This document shows positions 1 to 8,327 of a stretch of 64,000 nt of DNA, in pieces. The stretch is from the NCBI GenBank assembly GCA_905147135.1, contig LR990050.1, positions 18,660,001 through 18,724,000 of the forward strand, read 5' to 3'. The first letter of the stretch is position 1, and the number at the start of each line of letters is the position of its first letter. This DNA is from Blastobasis lacticolella (Eukaryota > Arthropoda > Insecta > Lepidoptera > Blastobasidae). Made by a program: the position numbers and the translations under genes. The notes beneath the pieces are model-generated. The model was not told where the DNA came from. It searched no databases and was given only the letters and a program-made list of their open reading frames with translations.

Positions 1-1314
1 TCCAAAATTTTCGAAAAAGCCATATACATAAAGTTAATTTCATTTCTAGAAAAAAATAGCATTCTCAATAGTAATCAATATGGATTTCAAAAAGGTAAAA
101 ATACCACCTCAGCTATTTTTAAGATTTTAAAACAAATATGGGAGGACTTAAACAACAATAAGAAATATTGCGCTGGCTTGTTCATAGATATGTCAAAAGC
201 GTTTGACTGTGTCCAACACGACATACTACTAAGGCAGTTAGATCATATAGGCATTAGAGGCAATGTATATCAACTACTTAGCTCTTATCTTATAAATAGG
301 GAACAGAACACAGTAATTGAATTTTATAATAAAGATACCAAAACTATAGAACTTGTTCATTCAAAAAGTGATAAAGTCAGACAAGGTGTTCCCCAAGGTA
401 GCATATTGGGCCCTCTTTTATTCCTAATTTATGTTAATGAACTACCTTCTCTTGTAGACCATATATGTGTCATGTTTGCAGATGACGCGACCATCTTTAT
501 ATCGCACGATACTGATAATGAACTTTCGAATGAAATAAATAACACACTGGATATAGTGAAAAACTGGCTTATTTCTATCAACCTTAACATAAATCTAGAT
601 AAAACTAAAATAGTACAATTCAAAAACAAGAAAACACCGCATAAACTAACAATCATAAACTCAGGACAAGTCATTCAAGACGTAAATGAAACAAAGTTTT
701 TGGGCGTAACTATCGACACCCATCTAAACTGGAAGGCTCATACTGAAAATTTAATCAAGAAACTCTCTAGCTTCTGTTACGCTCTATCCATTCTATCTGT
801 CATTACATCTAAATCTATAGCTATAAATGCCTATTACGGTTATGTTTATCCTCATTTAAGTTACGGTATCATTTTCTGGGGCAACTCTGTAAATGTTCAA
901 TCAATTTTTATAGCTCAAAAAAGGTGTTTAAGGAATATATTAAAAATGAGCCAAATGGAAACATTGCGTAACAAATTTAAAGAAAATAATATACTCACTG
1001 TAACTGGTATTTATATCCTAGAAATAAGTCTATTTGTAAAGTCAAACCACAACACATTCCTAAAAAATACCAGCAGATTACTCAGACCGAATTATGAACA
1101 TAATATAGTTGTACCCCAAACTAATAATAATTTATTCCTTAAAAGCACATACGTGAGTGGTATTAAAATATTTAATCATTTACCTTATGAAATAAAAAAG
1201 TTGGATGGTAACAAATTTAAATTAACACTTAAAGATTGGCTGTTACAGAAGTCGTTCTACAGTCTATCTGAATTCTATAATTATAGAAATACTACCTACA
1301 TTGTTAATTTCTAA
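1..1314 (+). CDS. Non-LTR retrotransposon ORF2, reverse transcriptase end (5' truncated by window)
   Basis: This is the C-terminal part of a LINE ORF2. The frame is open from base 1, so the start lies upstream; an internal Met at 178 is not the true start. The palm is visible: FIDMSKAFDCV (catalytic Asp) from about 178, QGVPQGSILGPLLF near 380-425, and the FADD form of the catalytic YxDD box near 475-490. Next comes LGVTID, then the C-terminal region of jockey/CR1-type enzymes. The frame stops at 1314. The enzyme of this class copies element RNA at a nicked target site. The retained part of the frame has no stop or frameshift, but no endonuclease or ORF1 is in view. The jockey/CR1-like assignment is by motif pattern only. 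Confidence 0.88.
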   Translation, partial: SKIFEKAIYIKLISFLEKNSILNSNQYGFQKGKNTTSAIFKILKQIWEDLNNNKKYCAGLFIDMSKAFDCVQHDILLRQLDHIGIRGNVYQLLSSYLINREQNTVIEFYNKDTKTIELVHSKSDKVRQGVPQGSILGPLLFLIYVNELPSLVDHICVMFADDATIFISHDTDNELSNEINNTLDIVKNWLISINLNINLDKTKIVQFKNKKTPHKLTIINSGQVIQDVNETKFLGVTIDTHLNWKAHTENLIKKLSSFCYALSILSVITSKSIAINAYYGYVYPHLSYGIIFWGNSVNVQSIFIAQKRCLRNILKMSQMETLRNKFKENNILTVTGIYILEISLFVKSNHNTFLKNTSRLLRPNYEHNIVVPQTNNNLFLKSTYVSGIKIFNHLPYEIKKLDGNKFKLTLKDWLLQKSFYSLSEFYNYRNTTYIVNF

Positions 1315-1534
1315 AAATGTTTAGGCTTTGTTTTTAGATTTAGATTATTATGTTAAAAAATTTTACTTTTAAAAGTGTTAAAATGACAGCTACTTGTCTG
1401 TTTTAGCTTATTTATAATATGTACTATACCTAGAATATTGTACGTCCGAAATGGGCAACACTTAATAAGAAATTATTGTAAGTGTCATACAATTAAAGAT
1501 TTCTCTATTCTCTCTCTATTCTCTCTCTCTCTAG
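1315..1534 (+). repeat. 3' UTR and CT-rich tail of the plus-strand LINE
   Basis: A non-coding stretch follows the ORF2 stop and ends in a simple repeat of TCTCTATT and CT units (about 1500-1534). Non-LTR elements commonly end in such a tandem tail instead of poly(A). The tail directly abuts sequence belonging to the minus-strand LINE, which places the insertion boundary near 1534. Confidence 0.6.
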
Positions 1535-1988
1535 GGTGCGAGTTAATTATGAACATTAATTTATCACAAAAGTTGAGAAGCTGAGTTTTATAGGAATAGC
1601 CCTGTTTCTCATCGCATAGGTACAGGGTACATATATGGATATTCTTAACATTATCATTATGTTTCGAAGAAAGCAAGATACTCACCCACAAATCTTCCGC
1701 CGTGCTACGCCACTCCAATTTTTCACTCACTACATATTCACGTTTTACCGCAATTAACACGCCTCCACCTTTTTTCTGTTTAGTTCTAGAATAGTCACGG
1801 TCACGTCTCCATACTAAATAATTATTACCGAAGAGCTCCGAACTGTCAATACCGTCCAACAACCAAGTCTCCGTTAGTGATATAATATCATAGTTATTTT
1901 GATAGACATTTCTTAGAAAGTCGGTTGTTTTGGTACGTAATCCCCGAGTATTCTGGTAATACAGGTTAAGTACTGCCATAGTTAACAA
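1535..1988 (-). pseudogene. LINE ORF2 fragment: N-terminal apurinic endonuclease domain
   Basis: The minus-strand frame begins at Met 1988 or the better-placed Met 1979 and reads YYQNTRGLRTK, then SLTETWL, then KKGGGVLI. These are the conserved first blocks of the APE-type endonuclease that nicks target DNA in jockey/CR1 LINEs; the Asn and Glu are metal or active-site residues of that family. Genuine coding stops near 1535. The codons after it (RERENRERI) come from the CT tail of the neighbouring LINE. The reverse transcriptase part is missing, so the fragment cannot work alone. Confidence 0.8.
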
Positions 1989-2321
1989 TTGAAAGATAAC
2001 AATTCAGATTCAATAATAAACTGCAAATGTATATCGCAAACATTTTGCACTTTTTATAACTACAATACAAGCAATCACTATCCTGCAATACAATCACCCA
2101 GGCCAATAAGACACCAATGACATAAACAACAAAGGTCATAAATACATGCCGCGAGCTTGCGCGTAAGTTACCTTTTTTCACCCAGCGACCATTCGCTACC
2201 TGGAGTAAACAACATGTAATTCTCAAACTGTGCGCAACTCGGATAGATACTACACGTAATATTAGTCTTAAAACTAGTTTAAAAATTAAAAAAACTAAGA
2301 CAACCCTGTTTCTCAATACAA

Positions 2322-3266
2322 TCACTTTATCTTGGCTATGTCTTTTTCGGATTTGATGTTCAGAATAGGTGAAGTTCCGTCTTTCCGTGCAAAGATCTTG
2401 CAGTACTTGACCCAGACGAATTGGAATCCCTGGTCTTTTGCCGCTTTCTTGGTTTTGTTGAGTAGCTCCTTGTTGTGGACAGTGAGGTGGTCGTTCAGGT
2501 ATATTTTGCTATCGCCAGTGAGGCCAAGCGCAACAGGTGTTAGCGGTGTTTCCGCGCTTCGATAGGCGGCCAAAAAATCTTCTTTCGTGTAGCGGTTTAA
2601 AAAACAAACAATTATTGATTTTATATGCTCAGGATCCCGGGATGGTATCCTAGCTACGAAGTTAATTTGGGTTCCAGATAACGTATAGGTAACTTTTTTT
2701 CCAATCGCGAGTATCAGGTCTACTAGGTTCTCATTCTTCACTTGGGGGACACCTTTTATCTCAATATTATTCATCCGGCTCCACTGTTCGTTGTCATGGA
2801 GATCCTCACAAATTCTATCGACTCTTGCATTGAATTCAACCGCTTTGTCTCCATTACTATCTTCCAGTTTAGATAGTCTGCTCTCGACCATTGTAATCTT
2901 AGCCGAATTTTCAGATGACTTTTTGGATACGGAGTCCATAGCGGATCGAATATCCACCAATTCCTGCCTCATGGCCTTAATTTCGCTGGGAAGGTTCTCT
3001 AGACTCCCAATCTTAGCGCTAAGAGCCCTAATCTCCTCCAGTAGTAATGCAGTGTCCTTTGACATCACGGGACCGGGAGTTGGGATCTGCTGGCCGGAGG
3101 ACTTACATTTATTGCATCTCCAGGTTTGTTTCCGGTCACCTAATTTCCGGTATCCTGCTTCAGTGATTCCCACGCACTGGTAATGGTAATGAAATTCCTT
3201 ATTACAAGCGTTGCAATATGCTCCATCGGTGACCGATTCATCGCAGACACTGCAGGGGGAACTCAT
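2322..3266 (-). CDS. LINE ORF1 protein with PHD-type zinc finger
   Basis: The product is 314 aa. Residues 5-55 carry a Cys/His zinc finger of PHD type (C-x2-C, C-x2-C, H-x4-C, C-x2-C spacing, starting CSVCDES and ending WRCNKC). A predicted coiled coil follows at about 65-150, rich in Leu, Ile, Glu and Lys heptads. A C-terminal block (about 155-305) resembles the RRM-like/FP25-like nucleic-acid domain of arthropod LINE ORF1 proteins, containing MNNIEIKGVP and VWVKYCKIFARKDG. By analogy it binds element RNA and acts as a chaperone in the retrotransposition particle. The frame is intact from an ATG just after the 5' UTR. It is the only complete gene of this element in the window. Confidence 0.82.
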   Translation of the reverse strand: MSSPCSVCDESVTDGAYCNACNKEFHYHYQCVGITEAGYRKLGDRKQTWRCNKCKSSGQQIPTPGPVMSKDTALLLEEIRALSAKIGSLENLPSEIKAMRQELVDIRSAMDSVSKKSSENSAKITMVESRLSKLEDSNGDKAVEFNARVDRICEDLHDNEQWSRMNNIEIKGVPQVKNENLVDLILAIGKKVTYTLSGTQINFVARIPSRDPEHIKSIIVCFLNRYTKEDFLAAYRSAETPLTPVALGLTGDSKIYLNDHLTVHNKELLNKTKKAAKDQGFQFVWVKYCKIFARKDGTSPILNIKSEKDIAKIK

Positions 3267-3410
3267 GTCAAAATAGTTTGAGAAACACTGGGTTTGACTC
3301 GGTTAGCAAGTACGGAGTATACGAATAGTCGCGTTTGCTCGGCACGGCTGCGACGAGCTGACTGTTATATTAATTTATCATATAGATCATATCATCCAAA
3401 CTGGAAGAGC

Positions 3411-3754
3411 GTCGGTGGCCGAGCGGTTAGCGTATGCAACTCGTAAGCCAGAGGTCCCGGGTTTGAATCCCGCTTCGGCCATGTACCAATGACTGTTTTC
3501 TGAGATATGTACATTAGTTGAATAGTAACCGATGCCCTTACGGTGAGGGAAAACATCGTGATGAAACCTGCACATTCGGGCGACTGCATGTGTAACCATG
3601 ATCCAATCTGATCAGGTTCCCCTGGTAGCAGGGACATGGAGGTCAGATGGCAGTCGCTCCACTGTAATTACCTAACCTGCCGAATCCTGGATCATAGTCA
3701 CGGCGGACCCCGGGCCCTCGTACGTGAGAGCATAACCGGGGCGTGCCAAGATGA
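3411..3754 (+). repeat. tRNA-headed SINE, unit 1
   Basis: The 5' part is tRNA-like. A pol III A box (TGGCCGAGCGG, 3416-3426) and a B box (GGTTTGAATCC, 3460-3470) are followed by the acceptor-like CTTCGGCCA. The loop CTCGTAA would read as a CGT (Thr) anticodon, but the anticodon stem does not pair, so this is a SINE head and not a tRNA gene. The body contains CATCGTGATGAAACCTGCAC and ends near a GATGATTTATT tail. Both the head-body structure and its presence in every unit support a SINE fixed before amplification. Confidence 0.75.
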
Positions 3755-4299
3755 TTTATTACTTTTATACAAACTATAAATTACTAAGTAATCGTTTGAA
3801 AGAAGTTCAAAATATATCTATTCCAATGCCTTGCTCATGTTTCCTCATCATATATTTAAAAAAAAACGTTACCTGAGAATGCGACTTTTTTACACGCTGA
3901 AATATAATAATCATGCATTTAAACAATGTCGCAATCAACGAAAATATTTTTTAGTGAATAACTTGCGTCACTGTTTTTAAATACTGTTTTTTTAATTTTT
4001 AATAATAGTATTCTAATTTACCACCTCGTTTTTTACTTATCTATCTAATTTAAAAATGGACATTTCCACTATTATAAATACACTCTCTATAATTAGTCTC
4101 AACTCGATCAAATGACCTTCAAAATCATCTTTGAATCAGTGACCTTGATATCACAGTTACCTAGTGTCAGGATCAGGGGTCCACTCTGATTGCATTATCT
4201 ATAAAGTTAAACCTTTGTGAGATTTGAAAAAACTGATGTTACTATCTGTATTAGTAACTGGTTTTTACGGAAACAAATACTTTTATTATATTATTATTA
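3755..4299. other. AT-rich spacer, unit 1
   Basis: I see no gene or clear element here. The spacer is AT-rich with homopolymer runs and is repeated nearly unchanged in units 3-6. Unit 2 lacks most of it. Confidence 0.6.
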
Positions 4300-4619
4300 T
4301 TATAATGGGGAGTGTTCCGAGGGACTTTTCGATTAGGTGCCTACAGCACAATTCCGCCATCGCACCACCCGCCGTGGGCTGAGTACTTCGAAAGAACGTT
4401 TCTCGCTCGTGCGATTCGGATGTGGAATGAGCTCCCAACCACAGTGTTTCCTTTGGACTATGACATGTGATCCTTCAAGAGGTATATAAGAGGTCTTTTC
4501 AGAGGCAGGCAACGCATTGGCGACTCCCCTGGTGTTGTTGATGACCATAGGCGGCAGTGACCACTTTCCATCAGGTGGCCCGCTTGCCTGTTTGTCTGTG
4601 GTATAACATTTAAAAAAAC
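4300..4619 (+). repeat. LINE 3' tail relic, unit 1
   Basis: A (TTA)n run leads into a segment whose plus-strand frame encodes the end of a non-LTR ORF2 (ARTIRMWNELPTTVFPLDYD). It continues with the 3' UTR motif TTTCCATCAGGTGGCCCGC and a short A-rich end. Relative to unit 4 it lacks 42 bp after GAGTAC, and a TGA interrupts the frame (GACATGTGA, where units 4 and 5 have GACATGGGA). It is non-functional. Confidence 0.75.
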
Positions 4620-5188
4620 CTAGGATTTGTCGTAGGATGGCGGGGCAGCCTTTTACTGGTGGCTAACTAGCTACTTGGGCCCCCAATTATCTATGGTCTG
4701 CCAGCGGCGGAACCATGCTTCGCATCCCGCTGCTCTCCAAAGCTAAGCACCCGGTACGGGAGTGGTGAGCATCAAGAAGAACACGGTTACGCAGAGCGAC
4801 CACAACTGTCCAGACCAACCCTCTTTTTTTTTTTTTTTACTTTACTAGACAGGCATTTGACCGCCACCTCGCCTGGTGGTAAGTGACGATGCGGTCGATG
4901 ATGGAGCATGTCTGTCTAGGAACAGCCTATTCACTCTAGCCTTGAAGGCATTATTCACTCCTTCTGACGGCTACACCAGACATCGCAACGAAACACGGCT
5001 GGGCCGCTTGACGACGCATTTGCCTGAAGGGTGGTGACCAGCCACGGCCGAAGCCTACCACCGGAGAGACTGCTGTTTATTTTGCACTATCCAGGGATCC
5101 CGTGTAGGGTATCTAGAGTCATGAAGCCCAAAGAGGGCTTCGCCTACGGACGCGTACAGCATTGATCCCCAAAATATAATTGTAAAAT
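4620..5188. repeat. GC-rich dispersed-repeat-like segment, unit 1
   Basis: The segment has much higher GC than its surroundings. It contains GGATGGCGGGGCAGCC, CATCGCAACGAAACACGG and ACCAGCCACGGCCGAAG motifs, which look like pieces of LINE untranslated or coding sequence. I cannot name the element. An antisense LINE tail splits it (4824-4959). Confidence 0.5.
4824..4959 (-). repeat. Antisense LINE tail insert, unit 1
   Basis: The insert starts with a run of T on the plus strand, the complement of a poly(A) tail. About 120 bp follow that read as a LINE 3' end on the minus strand (complement of GACCGCCACCTCGCCTGGTG). Units 4 and 5 lack it: there CCAGACCCATC runs directly into CTCCTGACGG. The simplest reading is an insertion shared by units 1, 2, 3 and 6. 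Confidence 0.65.
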
Positions 5189-5942
5189 CGTAGGCCCCAT
5201 TCGCTTGCGATACCTATATTTCATAGACTTATGAACCTGCTTTGTGTACTAAACGCCTTATCTTAAACCTAATTAAATAGTGGAATAGCATAGAATTGTA
5301 CAAAAATATTTTTACTGTTTTATTGTACGAGTAGGTTGGTACTCTTATCTCTAACGCAACATGTTGAATACAAAAGAACAATACTAATAGGCCAAGGTCA
5401 GTAAAAGGATCACCTTTTACCTGCTTTTCTGCAAATAATTGAATATCTATTATCACATCCCTTATCTGCTTTGCAGGTCGGTTTGTTTTTGACTATCTAC
5501 GTGAATAATATGAATCATGTTTTTTCCGACCTTCTAATATTGCATTCCTAATATCATTGTAAAATTGTAGGCCCCATTCGCATGCGATACCTATTGGTAT
5601 TAAGTATTTCTTAGACTGATGAACCTGCTTTGTGTAGGTACTAAACGCCTTATCTTAAAACTAATTACGTAGTGGAATTGATAATAATTGTACAAACATA
5701 TTTTTACTGTTTTACTGTACTCTTATCTCTAAGTCAATATAATGAATACAAAAGAACAATACTAATAGGCCAAGGTCGGTATCAGGATCACCTTTTACCT
5801 GCTTTTCTTAAAATAATTCAATACTCATTATCACATCCCTTATCTTATACCTTATCTGCTTTGCAGGTCGGTTTGTTCTTGGCTAGCATGAATCATGTTT
5901 TTTCCGACCTCAAATATTGTATTCCTAATATCATTGTAAAAT
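5189..5942. repeat. Sub-repeat pair of 378 and 376 bp, unit 1
   Basis: Two direct, diverged copies lie at 5189-5566 and 5567-5942, each opening with GTAGGCCCCATTCGC and closing with AATATCATTGTAAAAT. A third partial start follows at 5943. Short frames inside it are not conserved and no function is evident. Confidence 0.85.
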
Positions 5943-8011
5943 CGTAGGCCCCATTCGCATGCGATATCTATAGGTATTAGGCACCTAAATAGGTAATATA
6001 GGTATTAGTATATAGTATTGATTCGATCGTTTGCAATAATAGGGGTTGCCGAACGTTATTTTATTCTCAAAAAATCCATTAAACCATAACATTTAACAAT
6101 TCGATCGTGTTTGTCACAGAATACTAATTGTATTGTTTGATAGGGCGTTCATCGGCTCTCCCGTAATAAATTATTATGTACAGGTATATAATAAAATTAT
6201 TTGTCAGGCAAAGCCGCGCTGCAATGCCTGTCTGCGCGTTGGGGCATTTTATATAGCGAAACGAGTCAGCCCGCACTCGCGTACCGCTGATTTTAATTAC
6301 AACTTACATATTGCGTCGGCCGCAGCGAAAGTGTGCTTCCTACTCATGATCCAACTTTTAACCCTATTGATGCCAAAGTCGCACATTTACAACTAATAAT
6401 TTTTATGGCCACGATAGATGAATGGCCGACTTTAAACGCATCAAGATTTTGTGTAACTATATTAGTAGGATGGTATGATTGTTATAATAATAAAAGTTAA
6501 ACTTGTAACTTTGCGATCGAGATGTGTATTGATATTAAAATAATAAATAAGTCGTGCGGGCTTTTCAATAACAAAATCCTTGAAGACTTTATACATTTAC
6601 CTTATCTGATTACTGTAGGTGCTAATGTACACATACATTAGCATAAAATAATGCTATTGAATGCTATTCGTTTGTAAGTGTAATGTTCTCTTTAAAAGTG
6701 GTATTGTTTGGCAAAATGAACGTTATATTTGTAAGCTGGTGGTATAGCACAGGTTGTTACCTATTTTACTTACAGCTTGATCAAAAAGGTTAAGCGAACT
6801 TTGGCGGCAAGTCTCGAATAGTTATGGGAAAACTTATGGCCTAATCAAATGGAACTGAGCCTGTTGGCTCTACTCGTACTTATGAGCTATGCAGATATCT
6901 AGTCGGTATATGCTGTGTATGCTGTGTAGGTACAGTGTGTAGGTAGGTAACTACATATTTCTATGTCTCATAAAGTTGACGACGGAGGAATTTTTACCTT
7001 TTCACACAAACACTGAACGTCTTTATGGAACACATTAGGTACAGTTTCATTGTCGCGTAGGTATATCTGTAACATTAAACAATAATGCCATTGCACTCAA
7101 CTTTAGGTAACGCTTAAATGGATTTAAGATATTTTTAACAATAACAAGCACTGCACCAATCTTAACTGAAAACTACATTCGTTAAGTCACTTTTGTGACA
7201 TCTAAATACTTAGGAATATCTCGGGGAGCTTATTTAATGCGCTGATTACATTTGACTAAATTCAGGAACAAAAAGCGTTAGAACAAATCAAAGTGGAATG
7301 TATTGCTCATATAATAAGGTCCATTTCTGTATCACTTATACTATGCCATGCGTCGCTCCACTTTTCAAAAGCCGTGATACAAAAATGGACTTAATTTTAT
7401 ATGTATACAATACATTCCACTTTGATTTGCTCTCACGCTTTTTCAAATGTAATCAGCGCATGCAACTTTAGTGCAATCAAGCATAACAGTACTACTTACT
7501 TAAATAATGAATAAAAGTAATAGTTAATATGATGTTCTATTTGATTTGAGTTCATTACTTCGTTTGCTCCATCCAACATGAATATTATTTTGTTTGGCCA
7601 TATGTAACTTTTTTCGCACAGTGATTTCAGATTAACCGCTGTAGTAAGTAAAAGAAGATAACTACGCTAACGATATAACGCTTAACGTGCAGCGGCAATA
7701 TTAAATAAAATCTATATATCTGTAGTGTTATTACTTACATAATTTTGTCACGATAATATTTATGATAAATTGTCAAAATTATCATGTTTGGGATGGACAT
7801 AAAGTCTTTTCTATTTGTTATATGCGTAATTAATGTTCCGCATTTCCCTTGTTATATAAGTTTCGCCTGATCTTCAGTATCTTTTAAAAAAGTTTTGCAG
7901 TCAATAATAATTTTTTAACTTCGCTAATTTACTTAATTTTAAAATTTAATTTAGAAAAAATATATAAGTTGCTAGATATACAATGTCGAAAATAACACAG
8001 TAACCGTCAAG
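5943..8011. other. Intergenic spacer upstream of Spt2 copy 1
   Basis: An AT-rich spacer of about 2 kb that carries the 225-bp foldback (7237-7461). An 87-codon frame at 6133 is broken in unit 2 and altered in others, so it is not taken as a gene. Apart from the foldback and the partial third sub-repeat I see nothing definite. Confidence 0.6.
7237..7461. repeat. Foldback (MITE-like) element, unit 1
   Basis: This is an imperfect inverted repeat. The left arm (7237-7335) starts ATGCGCTGATTAC and ends CTGTATCAC. The right arm (7374-7461) starts GTGATAC and ends GTAATCAGCGCAT. A 38-bp loop separates them. The arms share AATCAAAGTGGAATGTATTG-type blocks in opposite orientation. No coding capacity is present. 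It looks like a non-autonomous DNA element, though no target duplication could be assigned with confidence. Confidence 0.75.
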
Positions 8012-8130
8012 CCAATCAGGCCATTAAAGCGAGAGGGTGTGAAAGGGCGGGTTCCGCAGCGGGTCCACTACCTGCTCGCTTCAGTCTGGCGTAATCCGTA
8101 TAAAACCCTTGACAGCGCTCTAGATCCACA
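8012..8130 (+). promoter_or_regulatory. Spt2 copy 1 core promoter
   Basis: A CCAAT box (8012-8016), a GC box GGGCGGG (8045-8051) and TATAAAA (8099-8105) precede a CACAGT initiator-like site whose A at about 8130 lies 30 bases downstream of the TATA box. The ATG is at 8328, giving a 5' UTR of about 200 bp. The same order recurs in all six units. Confidence 0.65.
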
Positions 8131-8327
8131 GTCGACAGTTCTCACAGTCGCGTGCGAGTCGTCCTTGTACGTATCGTCCTTGTGCCTAATATTGTAACCG
8201 TAATAAATTCTGCATTCACGGACAAAAGTGACAATACTTTCCGGGAGTGCTTGTGTGCAACGAAATTGTCTAGAGAGTAGTGTTAAATCATACTTACTCT
8301 AAATACAGTAAACAATAAAATACCGAA

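Larger units (their letters stand above)
1535..3365 (-). mobile_element. Truncated minus-strand LINE (5' UTR, ORF1, start of ORF2)
   Basis: Read on the minus strand, this element starts near 3365 with about 100 bp of 5' UTR. ORF1 follows (3266-2322), then a linker of about 330 bp without a convincing gene, then the first 150 or so codons of ORF2 (from 1988 or 1979). It ends abruptly at 1534 against the tail of the plus-strand LINE. Its 5' end joins array sequence at about 3365, where all other units continue into an AT-rich spacer. It therefore lies inside the tandem array or at its edge. The rest of ORF2 may lie left of the window if the plus-strand LINE inserted into this one. Confidence 0.7.

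Noticed and set aside
1966..2325. A 119-codon minus-strand frame between the LINE ORF1 and ORF2
   Set aside because: It lies in the linker, has no recognisable domain and overlaps the ORF2 start in another frame; probably chance.
1..3365. Twin-priming inversion of a single LINE
   Set aside because: In twin priming the inverted 5' part lies before the 3' part. Here it lies after the tail, so two separate insertions fit better.
3411..3482. A functional tRNA-Thr (CGT) gene at the head of each SINE
   Set aside because: A and B boxes exist, but the anticodon stem does not pair and the sequence continues into a SINE body.
3387..3637. Minus-strand frames of 70 and 81 codons repeated in all units
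   Set aside because: They are antisense readings of the SINE and persist only because the SINE is repeated.
5672..6396. Short plus-strand frames of 91 and 87 codons in the sub-repeat and spacer, and a 75-codon minus-strand frame at 5229
   Set aside because: Conserved only because the whole unit is. The 87-codon frame is stopped in unit 2 and shifted in unit 5; no domain is recognisable.
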